From positions 94,035-158,034 of the forward strand of contig NBIV01000189.1 in the NCBI GenBank assembly GCA_003194525.1: 64,000 nt of DNA. Reading direction: 5' to 3'. Shown here in pieces: positions 43,129 through 53,901 of the stretch. This DNA is from Gracilariopsis chorda. Taxonomy: Eukaryota; Rhodophyta; Florideophyceae; Gracilariales; Gracilariaceae. Below the pieces are notes generated by a model, which had not been told where the DNA came from, did not search any database, and saw only the letters and a program-made list of their open reading frames with translations. Both the position numbers and the translations under genes were made by a program. The first letter of the stretch is position 1; each line of letters begins with the position of its first letter.

Positions 43129-43609
43129 GAGGTACATACTCTTCCTTGGGGAAACTGCAATCGAATTTATCGAAGTGCAAAAGAGGTTTACAGTCGCATC
43201 CCGGTGAAATTCTAGAGTAGTTGATTACCTTCAGAAGATTGAAATCTTCATTGAAAAGCAGTTGAATAGAAGAATAACAATCAAGATGCACCCTTCTACC
43301 AGGAGCGTCGAAGTAATAATTTGGGTAAAAGGCCAGAGCCGTCTGTTTGAATTCAACCCGTGCGTAAGTTGGCCAGCGCCTGCCACCTGTCTTACCTATG
43401 AGGGCCATCCCGACGAGACTTTGGTCAAAGGGAAAATCGGAGTTAACTGCCTCCACATGGAAATGATTTGCAGGATTTGCATTTCGAATAGTTTCCGTGG
43501 TCAAAAAGTCGCTTGAAAAAGAGCTTTGCTCGTCATTTGGGATCAGAGTACCGGTAGCACTATACATTGGTATCAGGAACACCGTGAAGGCAAGAAGCAT
43601 CTTGAACAT
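43085..43609 (-). CDS. Secreted protein gene truncated by an LTR
   Basis: 174 codons with an ATG at 43609 and a strong signal peptide ('MLLAFTVFLIPMYSATG'). The mature part has paired cysteines ('HLDCYSS', 'GCDCKPLL', 'FDCSF') and no known domain. The last 14-15 codons ('LLELLTCGRCSLS') lie inside the LTR at 42856-43128, so the natural C-terminus is missing. About 140 bp upstream of the ATG is the outer end of the other LTR, whose TATA box points toward this gene. It is probably a host gene fragment moved here by an inversion. Confidence 0.55.
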   Translation of the reverse strand: MFKMLLAFTVFLIPMYSATGTLIPNDEQSSFSSDFLTTETIRNANPANHFHVEAVNSDFPFDQSLVGMALIGKTGGRRWPTYARVEFKQTALAFYPNYYFDAPGRRVHLDCYSSIQLLFNEDFNLLKVINYSRISPGCDCKPLLHFDKFDCSFPKEEYVPLLLELLTCGRCSLS

Positions 43610-43749
43610 CGTAATGTTAGAAATAACACGACAGCGGGGGAGGACTTCAGGATTCCGGCTGATGAATACAATGATGTCTGGGTGCGGAAAAGAATGGAAA
43701 AGTGGGCCTCAACGTTCCCTTTTGTACTCTCGCTCATACGACGTACAGT

Positions 43750-44022
43750 TGTTGCTTGAACTTCTGACATGTGGTCGATGTTCATTGTCGTAAACGCAGT
43801 GTGAGAACGTTCAGCTAAGCTTAAACAACAAATGCGGCACAAGTCTGCCGGGAGCTTCTCTTAGCTCCGGTAGATTGGTGGGTTTATATAAGGTTACCTA
43901 CGCGACCTTTGGGCTACTTGGGGCTTCACGTCCCGGACTCTGGTCCTTCGTTATTGTACGTGTTTAGCTGACAATATACGTGTTCCGGCTTTTGGAACTA
44001 CGGAAAGAGTACGTAACCGACA
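43750..44022 (-). repeat. LTR facing left (273 bp), probable gypsy 2 3' LTR
   Basis: On the minus strand it starts TGTCGG at 44022 and ends CAACA at 43750. TATATAAA is at 43883-43890. Immediately before it on the minus strand is GACGGGGGGTG, a polypurine tract like that of gypsy 1. ACTGT (minus strand, 43749-43745) follows it, matching the ACTGT before the LTR at 42856. Confidence 0.75.
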
Positions 44023-44881
44023 CACCCCCCGTCGCGCTAGTATCCTTAGTATAAACGTATCCACCTCAACAAACAGAACAGTGTAGAGAGTGTCTGGCAG
44101 CACGGGTCTCCGGTGATTAATGCCAAAGTTCGGTGTCGTGGCTTATGTGGTGCAATACCCCAAGATGGGACAGACACACGAGGGTGTTCGACGTCCTCCT
44201 CAGCAGGGTAGCGCAGCGACAGAACCACCTGTGGTGAGTACACGGAGCCGGGTGTAAGACCGGGACTCACCGTCACGACTGGCATACAGGTGTAGAGGCA
44301 AAGACAGACCACGGAGTGGGAAAGCGGAAAATGCAGCGACACACGAGTGGTGGGCGACGCGCAAGAGCGGCACGGTGTCCACACGAGGGGGGCGGTGGCG
44401 AAAACAGCAACGGTAATCACCGGTAGTTGCTAGTGAAGCAACACCTGTATACGGGGCAAGGAATAACAATCGCTGTAAAAGCGTGCACAAAAACAAACAC
44501 AATAGTGGTAAGAATGTGCTGAGCTCCACGAGGTGGGTAACTAGGCCTTCACAGGATGGCGTCTCTCCAGACGGAGGTGGACACTCACCAGGGAACCTGA
44601 GTTAGAGCCAGACACTCGCTTGTTGCGTTTACTTTGACCCGGGCAGCCGGAGCTCACACACATAAGTAGTGATGGTCCGCGCCCTGACATTACAGTAGTA
44701 ATTAACTAATAATAACTAATAATGTCCCTACGGGGGTGCAAAACACTACACACGTGTGGCACAAGCCAGCAATGCTGTGCACTACACTTGTCAACCAAAT
44801 TGGGGCCCTTCCAACGGAAACAGATTACCGGTGTAACACTCATACTTCACGGCAAAGTGGTGAGCATCGCCAGAGCGGGAT
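44023..44881. other. Leader between LTR and antisense ORF
   Basis: It begins with the polypurine tract (44023-44030 on the minus strand). An open minus frame (44420-44046, 124 codons) has no recognisable domain. Around 44697-44723 lie short TAATAAC/TAACTAATAA repeats. The promoter of the plus-strand ORF at 44882 would be expected here; I saw no clear TATA box. Confidence 0.4.
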
Positions 44882-45236
44882 ATGAGCGCACGACGTGCTG
44901 ATACCACTAGGAGCGTTGCACTTCATCTCCCCCTCCTTAAGGAGCAAGAACCACATTCGGTGAGCGTTCGCCGCGACAGCGCGTTGTGCGTAAGTATGTC
45001 CGCGTCAAGTGATGGTACCGTATCCGGCTCGGGTTTTGTCTTCACTCAAGTGGATATCCACCGAGAACAACTCGACGTCAGCAACTCTCCGCCTATCCCG
45101 CGACGACCTGCTTTACCTTCCGCGCCTTCAGCGATGAATCCCAGCAACAACGATCCGCATGGCGGGAACAATCTTCCGCCATCGGGTTTCTTTTCCGGTC
45201 TTCCGACTGCACCGCTTCTGTCCTCTGCGGGTCATC
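44882..45236 (+). CDS. Antisense ORF of gypsy 2, 5' part (split by gypsy 1)
   Basis: The first ATG after an in-frame stop (44861) opens 118 codons up to the TCATC where gypsy 1 inserted. The sequence is Ser- and Pro-rich and probably disordered ('PPIPRRPALPSAPSA', 'NNLPPSGFFSGLPTAP'). It continues in the same frame at 54970 once gypsy 1 and one TCATC copy are removed. Together 659 codons including the stop, without an internal stop. I recognise no domain in this part. Confidence 0.6.
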
Positions 45237-46042
45237 TGTAGTGCAACGCCCTCAGGGAGGGATTCTGGGTACTTGAACGCTTTCCCGATATTATCGGTTG
45301 TGTAGTGTGTATATGAACTACGCCCCACAATGGTGGGTATGGACACGTGGGACACGGTTTTGGGTCAATTGGCGGTTGGCCACAGTAGTGGATGTTGCCA
45401 CGGAATGTGGAGTATTTTAGTTAATATTATTTATTATTTTCACACCCATTTCTGGGAAGCTAGTACTTAGTGCGACGGCGCACTGCCGTCGCACCAGTAA
45501 ACCTTCCCCAACAAGGGACCCCAACCTGGGGAATTGGCTCTGAGCCTTACCGCCTCCGCGTGTTCTCAACTCCTCCTTGGAGGGAAGCACCGTAGTGTAC
45601 GGAAGTTCACCCCCATTGCACATCTGAAGGAGACCCATCATTGGGAGTACTAATTGTTCCAAGTGTCTTGGTGTTTCGCCCTGTATAGGGTTATTGTTAC
45701 CGGCATTGCCGTATTTGTTCGTCGCTCTCGCGACTCTCTTCGCCCTTCCTTCTTCCGCTTTTTAGGGTAGCACCTCCCGCTATCCGCGGCTCTCGTGTGC
45801 GCATCTGCTCACACACCCCCACTTACGTGAAAGCATACCTCTACTGAGGATCACACCCCGCTCACGCGGATACCGATTCTTCGCCTTCACCTCCCTGCGC
45901 GAGTCGCGACAGGTGTCCCTGGTCTTACAAACCGGCTTCGCCGTGACACCTCTGGGAGGGCTCTACCCAACTGGGTTCACCTCGTGAGAGGAAGATCCCG
46001 GACGTCTTTCGGTGTTTTTCCCCTTTGGGGCATTGCACCACA
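45237..46042 (+). repeat. Gypsy 1 5' LTR
   Basis: An 806-bp LTR beginning TGTAGTGCAACG and ending TTGCACCACA, with 10-bp near-inverted ends. The partner at 54160-54964 has one base fewer. Confidence 0.95.
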
Positions 46043-46045
46043 AAG

Positions 46046-46061
46046 TGGTCTCCCGACCTAG
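46046..46061 (+). other. Gypsy 1 primer-binding site (candidate)
   Basis: TGGTCTCCCGACCTAG starts three bases after the LTR. TGG would pair with the CCA end of a tRNA, and the following bases could pair with a T-arm ending in GGUCGGGAGACCA. The tRNA was not identified. Confidence 0.55.
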
Positions 46062-46147
46062 AATCGGTTTTTGTTTTCCCTCTTACGAGGTTTGTTTTCA
46101 TTCACCGGAAGTTCCGTGATCGTTTCCCGTCGTAACGGTATTTTCTC

Positions 46148-48322
46148 ATGTCGAGAAATCCCTCCGACGCGGAGCCAGTGGTTACGCGTAGTCGCTCCCG
46201 CGACAACGCGGACACTTCCGAAGTTCGGTTCGTACCCCGTATCCCTATACGGACAAGTTCCAGCCGTGCTGGCGCCGCTTCATCGCGGAATGATACCCCC
46301 GACCGGGAACCCCGGAACCTCCTTTTGCTCTCGTTATCACCCCCGCAGGGGAATGCAGCATTGACTCCGGCTGTTGCCGCAGTGCCCCAGGCACCCCGGC
46401 CTGCTCCCGCTGTCGCGGCTTCAAGCCCCCGTGGAACGGGCGATAACACCCTCCAGGGGACTTCCCTGGAATCCCAGGTCCGCGCTCTGTGGACCGCCCA
46501 TGACACCCTTGTAGGGGAACTAAAATCCCTCCAAGAGGTGGTCTCGGCAACCCCCGTAGAGGAGGTCGCCGAGGAACTCCGTATTTTACGGTCTGACGTC
46601 AACTCCGTGTTGGAGAGTTTGGGACAACCCGCCGCCTTCATCGAAGGAGTTGAAGCCCGATTTGATCGGATTGGTGCCCGCCTGGAGACGCTGGAGCAGT
46701 TCGTCCTCATGGACAAACCATCCCCGGGTGATCCGGTAAACGAGGCATCGCACAACGACCAGCTTGCTGGGAAGAAGAAACGCCGTCACCGACGGAAACA
46801 CCACCGAAAATATTCGGACTCCGATTCTTCGACATCGTCGGACTCATCCCGAAACCATTCGGTTAGCTCGAGCTCCTCGGACTCCGACTCGGAGGACGAG
46901 AAGCGAGGCTACTCCTCCCGCTCGAAGCGGTCATCGGCCACTGAAGGTGTGGTCCGAACCCGCCAGAAGGGGAGAAGACACCCCGGTCTCCGGGAATTGA
47001 AACCGACAAACCCGGATTACCGGAAGCTTTTATCATACCGGTACTACCGGCTTGAAGATTCGTCACTTGGACGTACGCCCCGTGGTACGGGAAAGGTGCG
47101 AGAATGCATTAAGCGAATGCAGCTCTCGCTCCGCAACCAGTATTTTACTGGAGAGGACCCAGTCCTAGTACTGGATTTCCTATCCCGCTTTGTAGCGGAG
47201 GCCGATATCCTCGGTATGAATGAGGGACAAGCCTATTTGGCTTTACCGTATTTCTTACGGGGAGTGGCGGAGGACCAATACACCTCTGTCAGAGGATCTT
47301 CTCGCGCCTCCGAGGGAGGAGTTACTTGCTGGCCGGAGGCTGTGCAGTATCTTCTGCGCTCCTACGCCACCAACACCGCTATTCAGCAGGCTATCCTCGC
47401 TTTGCGAGATACACGCCAGCGTGCTGGAGAGACCGAGACTGATTACTCGGTGCGCCTTAACAAGGCTTTCCACAGATGTGGTAACGTATACCCCGCTGGG
47501 GAGCGCAGTACCATGTTCATTGATGGTCTTGACCCGGCAATCCGGAGTTTAGTTACCCGTTATCGGGAGGACAAGCGAAGGATCACCTACCTCGAGCTGG
47601 TCCAACACGCTCGAGCGGAAGGGGATGCACTTCGTGCAAGAACTCCGAACAATCGGTCTAAATCCGCCAAGGCGTTGTTGCTGGAAAGCGAAGCTTCCTC
47701 TCTCCCGCTCACCGCGGATGGGAACCCTGGACAGGGATTTGATACCGTGCATTTAGCGCAGGGGGATGGTGTGTCGATACCCACCAGTGAGTTACCGTCA
47801 ACGACGGAGATGACCCATGATACGGGAACAGAAGATCCCGTTCTATACGGTGGTAACAGTCGGGTTCAACCCCAACGACTCCCGTTTTCAAACGGTCAAT
47901 CCCGTTATCAACGGCCTGGATGGACTGACACCCGCCCTGCTGTTCGCTTCTCCGATACTCGGAATAATAATCCGCGTGTCGCGGTGCTGGCTCTCATTTG
48001 CCACCTGTGCTATGCCCATGGCCATACCTCTCCTCAGTGTATTTGTTCACTGAAGGATATGGCCAAGGTGGTGGCAAATTATGAGGCCCTCACTCCAGAG
48101 GAGAAACGTTCCGTCCCGACGGCTTCCTACCTCCGTGCTAAAACGGACTTTTCTCACGCCCTACCACAGACCCCGCGTGCGCGGCAAGCTTCATACACCC
48201 CGATTCGGGAGATCACGCAACCATCCGTTGCAACCCCCGCTTATGCGGATAGAAACCCCCGTCAACGGGATGAAGCACTCGTTGTCGAGGAAACCAACCC
48301 ACCGCCGAAGGCGGAAAACTAA
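46148..48322 (+). CDS. Gypsy 1 gag (724 aa)
   Basis: It starts with ATG 105 bp after the LTR. An Arg-rich, Pro-rich N-terminus leads to a coiled region ('LESQVRALWTAHDTLVGEL') and a Ser/Asp/Arg-rich stretch ('SDSDSSTSSDSS', about residues 220-255). The capsid-like core ('FTGEDPVLVLDFLSRFV', 'ALPYFLRGVAEDQY', 'RDTRQRAGETETDYSVRLNKA') follows, with 'RSTMFIDGLDPAIR' and a CCHC zinc knuckle 'CHLCYAHGHTSPQC' near residue 620. Gag packages the element RNA. The frame is intact. Its end overlaps the pol frame by about 49 bases, pol being one base back. Confidence 0.92.
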   Translation: MSRNPSDAEPVVTRSRSRDNADTSEVRFVPRIPIRTSSSRAGAASSRNDTPDREPRNLLLLSLSPPQGNAALTPAVAAVPQAPRPAPAVAASSPRGTGDNTLQGTSLESQVRALWTAHDTLVGELKSLQEVVSATPVEEVAEELRILRSDVNSVLESLGQPAAFIEGVEARFDRIGARLETLEQFVLMDKPSPGDPVNEASHNDQLAGKKKRRHRRKHHRKYSDSDSSTSSDSSRNHSVSSSSSDSDSEDEKRGYSSRSKRSSATEGVVRTRQKGRRHPGLRELKPTNPDYRKLLSYRYYRLEDSSLGRTPRGTGKVRECIKRMQLSLRNQYFTGEDPVLVLDFLSRFVAEADILGMNEGQAYLALPYFLRGVAEDQYTSVRGSSRASEGGVTCWPEAVQYLLRSYATNTAIQQAILALRDTRQRAGETETDYSVRLNKAFHRCGNVYPAGERSTMFIDGLDPAIRSLVTRYREDKRRITYLELVQHARAEGDALRARTPNNRSKSAKALLLESEASSLPLTADGNPGQGFDTVHLAQGDGVSIPTSELPSTTEMTHDTGTEDPVLYGGNSRVQPQRLPFSNGQSRYQRPGWTDTRPAVRFSDTRNNNPRVAVLALICHLCYAHGHTSPQCICSLKDMAKVVANYEALTPEEKRSVPTASYLRAKTDFSHALPQTPRARQASYTPIREITQPSVATPAYADRNPRQRDEALVVEETNPPPKAEN

Positions 48323-50115
48323 CTGAGGGAGTCTCCCCTTTGGGAGAGGCGTCCTCAAAAACGAGGCTGTTGGCGCCCGAGGCGTCCTCGCCTCGCTCCC
48401 CGGTGAAATTCCTCTCGAGGAAAGACACCGCTGACGCGGACTCTGCGCACCTCGGTGTGTTGCGTCGCCCGTGGATACGGAGTAAAAATCCCCGGATTCC
48501 CGGTAGAGTCTTGGTCTTGGCCAAACGCAATTATAAGGTCTATGCCGACCTTGGCCTTGACCCCCAATTTATGGTGAGGTTTCTCACCGTCCTGGATACA
48601 GGTGCAGGCCCCAACTTTGTCGTGGAATCATTGTTACCCCCGCTTGTGCGGTCGCGTATCCGCTCTGACGCGGTCCCCGACATTTCGGATGCGAACAACA
48701 ATCCGTTACAAACGGTGGGCACAGTGGACCTCGTCGTGAGACTTGGTACCTCTGTGGTGAAGTTGGACTTCATCGTTTGCCGTTCATTGGCAGCACCAGT
48801 GATACTGGGATGTGATTACTGCGACAGATTTGTCGACGCAATCAGGCCCCGCCTCAGGCGTGTAGAACTTGACGACGGATCGTCGGTTCCGATTGTTCGC
48901 CGCCCGCTAAAGCGGTCCTCTCGGAAACAAGTTCCGCTCCCTGCTGCGCAGGAACCACCGCCCGCGTCCCGCGAGTCCACCAAGCTCCGCGTCGCTGCCT
49001 CGGTTTCTATACCGGCTGAGTCCCAAGTCTGGGTGCAGGTAAATTCCCGTCAACACGGTCTTCGGGTTATACAACCCCTCGCCTCGTTGTACGAGAAATC
49101 CCAGCTGGCGCTGGCTAATGGAATTGTCTCCATTTCCCCGGATGTTCCTTTCCGGATATTGGTTGCCAACCTTGGCAAACACCCCCAGTATCTGGTCAAA
49201 CACCAAGTAATTGGGAGTGTAACCCCCCATCCTATGGGAATGCTGCCAACGAAGATGACAGCCGCCGATGTACTCGGAATTACCACCTCTTCTGAGGAGT
49301 TCGCCCCGCCGTCCGAAGACGTCAAGTCTAAGGAGGGGGAGGAAACCGCTACTTCAGCGTCGAACATACCGAGTAACTCGGAATTGCGAACCACACCTGT
49401 TCCACAGGACAATGCTCCATCGAGCAATGACCGGATTGATCCTGAAAAAGCACTTGAAGCGCTGAACTTCAGCCACGTGCCAGAGTCGCACCGCGACAAA
49501 CTCCGTACTATGTTACGGGAATTCACCACAATGTGGGATGGCTCGCTTGGCGAGATTGATGCAACGGAACACCGGATCGATTTAATCCCCGGTGCGCGAC
49601 CGGTTGCACAACCCCCTTACAGGGCAGGTCCGAAAGCTCGGGAAGAGGAGCAGTCCCAGGTGGACAAGATGCTACGCGCAGGTGTGATTGAGCCCGCTCA
49701 ATCGCCCTGGGCATCCCCAGTTGTACTGGCTTTAAAGGCCGACGGAACCTGGAGGTTCTGTGTCGACTACCGCCGGCTCAATGCCGTGACTGTTAGGGAC
49801 ACGTACCCCATCCCTCGTATGGACGAGTGCATTGAATCCCTTGGAGACGCCACCGTGTTCACGGCCCTTGATGCCAATTGGGGATATTGGCAAGTACCTG
49901 TCAGACAGGAGGATCGCGACAAAACCGCATTCACCTGCCATGCAGGAACGTACCGCTTCAAGCGGATGCCATTTGGGTTAACCAACGCCCCCGCCACCTT
50001 TCAGCGTGCAGTAGATATTCTACTCAACCGCTTTAAGTGGCGGAGTTGTCTGGTCTACCTTGATGATATCATCATCTTCTCCAACTCGTTGGACGACCAT
50101 CTCACTCACGTCTGA
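48323..50115 (+). pseudogene. Gypsy 1 pol: protease and RT palm
   Basis: There is no ATG; the pol frame is already open from 48274 inside gag, so expression probably needs a -1 ribosomal shift or readthrough. 'VLDTGAGPNFVV' is the aspartic protease site and 'ILGCDYCDRF' follows, as in gypsy proteases. The RT has 'MLRAGVIEPAQSPWASPVV', 'FCVDYRRLN', 'FTALDANWGYWQV', 'FKRMPFGLTNAPATF' and the catalytic 'YLDDIIIFS' (50056 on). A TGA at 50113-50115 replaces an Arg codon (CGT in gypsy 2), stopping the protein just after the active site. Confidence 0.92.
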
Positions 50116-51012
50116 GACGTGCTGACCGTACTCCGCGATGTGGGAATTACCCTCAAGTTGAGGAAATGCGAGTTTTTCACAGATACTGTGAAGTATCTGG
50201 GTCACATTATCCGTCCTGGACGGTTAGCGATCGAGAAAGCTCGAGTCAAATCCCTCGTTGAGGCGAAAGAACCCCGTACTCAAACGGAACTGCGCTCCTT
50301 TCTGGGGCTGGTCAACGTGTATCGACGGTTTATCCCGAACTTTTCGGATACTGCAGCGCCCCTGAACGCGTTGTTGCGAAAGGGGAACCCCCCAAAACTG
50401 GGAACATTTACGCCCGAGCAATCGGAAGCTTTTAACTCCTTAAAGGAGGCTGTCACATCAGCACCAATCCTACATCTCCCAAAACTTGGGTTGCCATACT
50501 CCGTAGATACGGACTCGAGCGACTACCAAGTCGGGTGTGCTCTTTTTCAAACCACCCCCGAGGGGGAACGACATCCAATTGGTTATTGGTCACGTTCGCT
50601 CAATGTTCATGAGCGGAACTACTCCGTATCGGAGAAAGAGTGCCTCGCCGTCGTATGGGCGATGACCACTCTGCGCCCCTACCTTATGGGAATTCACTTC
50701 ACCGTGTACACGGATCATTCCTCATTGAGGTGGTTGATGAATATCTCCGACCCGTCGGGACGCCTCATGCGCTGGAGACTCCGCCTCGCGGAATATGACT
50801 TTCAAGTCATTTATGAAAAGGGTGCGCAGAACACCCAGGCCGACGCTTTATCGCGGTTACCCACAAGTGGGGAAGCACTCCCAACAGAGGATGATGAAGT
50901 CCCATGCTTCATGGCTATAGACCCGGATGATCCGGAATATGCCGTCGAGGCTAGGCCAGAAACCTGGGACGAGGATGCTGATTTTGACGAACTACTCGCA
51001 TCGCGAGATTAA
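50116..51012 (+). pseudogene. Gypsy 1 pol: RT thumb and RNase H
   Basis: In frame after the TGA. The RT end is 'FFTDTVKYLGHIIRPG' and 'LRSFLGLVNVYRRFIPNF'. RNase H shows 'VDTDSSDYQVGCALFQ' (Asp), 'EKECLAVVWAM' (Glu), 'YTDHSSLRWL' (Asp) and 'QADALSR'. An acidic linker follows to TAA at 51010-51012. In gypsy 2 the corresponding linker is open. Confidence 0.92.
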
Positions 51013-53901
51013 TCTGAGAACCCGTTACCGGGAAACTTTGTACCGGTATCACCGGAAGAAATGATCCGAGAACAATTCGGCGACCCATTCTGTACGAGAA
51101 TTCGTGCCCGTATCAACGGTGGTGAAGATCTCCCTTTCGGGGTAAACGACAAAGGCTACCTCGTAAGAAAGGTCGAAGCCCGCCCACAGATTGTGGTACC
51201 ACATTCCCTGCAATCGCGGGTGTTACATCTATCACACTACGCCCCCATTGGAGGTCACCCAGGTGGGAGGAAACTCTACCTAACCCTGCGAAGGGATTTC
51301 TATTGGCCCGCAATGGCGGTGGATTGCTACGCAACTGTGCGGTTTTGTAGCGAATGCGCGAAGAATCGCGTCAAACTCCGTAAAAATGCGAAGAAGATGA
51401 AACTATTCCCCGCAAGGGCGCCGCTCGAGTTTATCGCGATCGATATTCTCGGACCATTACTCACCACGAAACGTGGAAACAAGTTTCTACTTGTCATTAC
51501 CGACCGCTTTTCTAAGCTGGTACGGACTGTCCCTCTTCGGAGGATAACCGCTCTCACGGTGGCCCAGGCTCTGGTGACGCACTGGATTTTTGTCTACGGT
51601 CCCCCTGTAGAGGTGCTCTCTGACAACGGGAAGCAGTTCGTGAGCAAGTTCTTCCAGGATGTTTGTCGCATCCTGGATGTCAAGAACTTGTTCACGACTA
51701 CCTACCACCCCCAGTGTAATGGGCAAGTTGAACGGTTTAACCGGACGTTACTCGCGGCGTTACATTCCTACGTCGCTGACCACCCAACGAATTGGGATCT
51801 CTACGCTGATGCGATAACCTACGCGTACAATACGCAGGTACACCGGACTACCGGAGTTTCGCCATTCGAGTTAGTTCTATCTAGAACACCCCCGCCTGTG
51901 GCGCTGGAACCCCAAGCTACCTTGGACAATTTCCCATCTGTGGGTATCTACCGGCAGCAATGGAAGCAATGGCTTTCCAAGCTGTTCCCCGCTGCGCGGA
52001 AGTCTATGGCACGGGCCCAAGCCACTTACAAGCGGGATTTTGACGCTCGCGTGCGAGGAAAACCGTCCCCGATTCGGGCAAATAACTACGTCTTCATCAG
52101 GAAGGAATACTACAACCCGGAACGGGAGAAGCGTCACAAACTCTCGCCTGTGGCGGATGGACCCTTCAAGGTGATCTCTGTTAACACCGACACTGTCGTG
52201 GTAGAGATGGGGGACACGCACGAACGGATTTCGCGTGATCGTGTTGTCCTTGCCCCTCCTCCCTCGTCAGAGGTAGTCCTGGATCCAGGCAACCCCGTTT
52301 CTACGGACTCCGCTACACCGGAACAATCCGGGAGTACTAGGCCAACGGTACTACCACACCCCAGCCGGGGACTCTCAGACCTACCGACTCTGTCGGACTC
52401 ACCGGCTCAGCCGGGTAATTCGGGCCCCTCAGCGCCCGCCCCTACCACGTCTGCCCCACTGGCGCACATCTATACCCGCCAGGCGGGGAATGTTATCCCT
52501 TATCCCGCCGCTCCGTCTAAGGAGGGGGAGGAGAACACTCGTTTTCGAGGAACGATATCACCGTCGCAACGGGAAACACACCGTAACATACGGAACACTG
52601 ACCGTGGAGCACGGAGTATGTCACGCGACACTAATCCCCCGTTCCCGGGCAGTGCTGTGCAACAGGAACCAGACGCGCAGGCCCCGCAAAAGCGGCAAAT
52701 ACACCGTTTGTCACGGGAAAACGAGAAGCCTCACTCCAATACCGCAGCAGCGGAAAGGCAATCGCCCGATGCCTCGAAGCCGCCGTTGGCGGAAGTCCCC
52801 GCGGAAGCGGTTCAATCAGGTCGATCAGACCCACGCCCTGCGGAGAAGGGGCGCCCAGATACGCCGGCCTCACAGGGGAATACCCACACCCCTCTTGGGG
52901 AAAAAGGCGGCCAAGCTACAGTCGGAGCTTTAAGCCCTGGCTCGCAAGCACCGGAAACGCCTCCCGTCGTTGACGGAATCAAAGCCCCCGCTACGGGGAA
53001 TAATTTGCGCCAACCCCCGCATCGCTGCGGCGAAGAACCGAGGAACTCGGGAATAACGTGCGCCATCGCACGCTCGAAACCGGTCGTACCGGACGCTGCT
53101 CCTCCTCACGGAGATGGTGCACTGCGCTCAGCGGCAATTCCCCTGAAAAGGGTGTCATCGGCACCTGCCCAGAACCCCCCAAAGGGGAATTTTGACCAAA
53201 ATACCGGTGTACCGGAGTTAGCCCCAGGCAACCCGTCAGTAGCCGGGGACACCACGGCATCGCCGGAACGTATGGTGCAGAGCGCTCATGCGCCTGGCAG
53301 GGGGGCGGTTTGCCACCCAATCACCGTGTCGCACGGGACCCCCCAGGGGATTGTGGAAATGCCGATCCCGCAGGAGCGGTCATCTTCCCGCAAACTCGCG
53401 GTTCGTGAGCTCAACCGCGAAGGCGGAACCCAAGTCCCCCGCCGACTGGCGGTTCGCCCGGCTTACCGTGAAGACGGGAACAACGACACCCCAATGGGGA
53501 ATGACTTGCCGGGGAAAACCGTGACACCACACACCCTCTTGAGGGATATTTTCCCGCATGAGCAGCGGCCACTAGGACTGCGCACGGCAACGTCGGAGTT
53601 ATCGCCGAACACCCTGCTAAGGGACATTATACCGCACAGCGGGCAGCCCCCGCAGGGAAGTACAACCACCACCCGGCACGGCCGGCAGGTCTACGAACGA
53701 GAGTTCGTAGTAGACCGACTTGTCGGACACACCTGGGACCAGGATGGTATTCTACAATACCGCGTCCGCTGGTACGGATACGACCCCAGTGGGGATACGT
53801 GGGAGCCAATTGAACACCTCCCGCGGTCGCAGGTCCTGCGATACCACCGTCAAACGGGAACCGCAGCCCCAGCCACGCTGGTTAATGCCCAAGTTGGGTA
53901 A
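51013..53901 (+). pseudogene. Gypsy 1 pol: integrase, long linker and chromodomain
   Basis: In frame after the TAA. The HHCC zinc site ('HLSHYAPIGGHPGG' with 'CSECAKNRV') is followed by the catalytic triad in 'AIDILGPL', 'LSDNGKQF' and 'NGQVERFNR'. The GPF module is 'LSPVADGPFKVISV'. Then comes a Pro-, Ser- and charge-rich linker of roughly 450 residues, unusually long for this place. The end is a chromodomain (about 53692-53870: 'YRVRWYGYDPSGDTWEP'), which in chromoviruses targets integration to chromatin. Stop at 53899. Apart from the two upstream stops all key residues are present. Confidence 0.92.

Noticed and set aside
43497-43793. Plus-strand ORF ending in the same residues as the secreted protein
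   Set aside because: Its end is shared only because it reads into the other copy of the LTR; the upstream part is antisense to the better-supported ORF.
42856-44022. A DNA transposon with 273-bp terminal inverted repeats
   Set aside because: The arms are TG...CA with TATA boxes, the outer flanks do not match each other, and ACTGT matches in the pattern expected for LTRs; an inverted LTR pair fits better.
44046-44420. Minus-strand ORF near the gypsy 2 LTR as an extra gene
   Set aside because: No domain, low-complexity composition and no second copy to support it.
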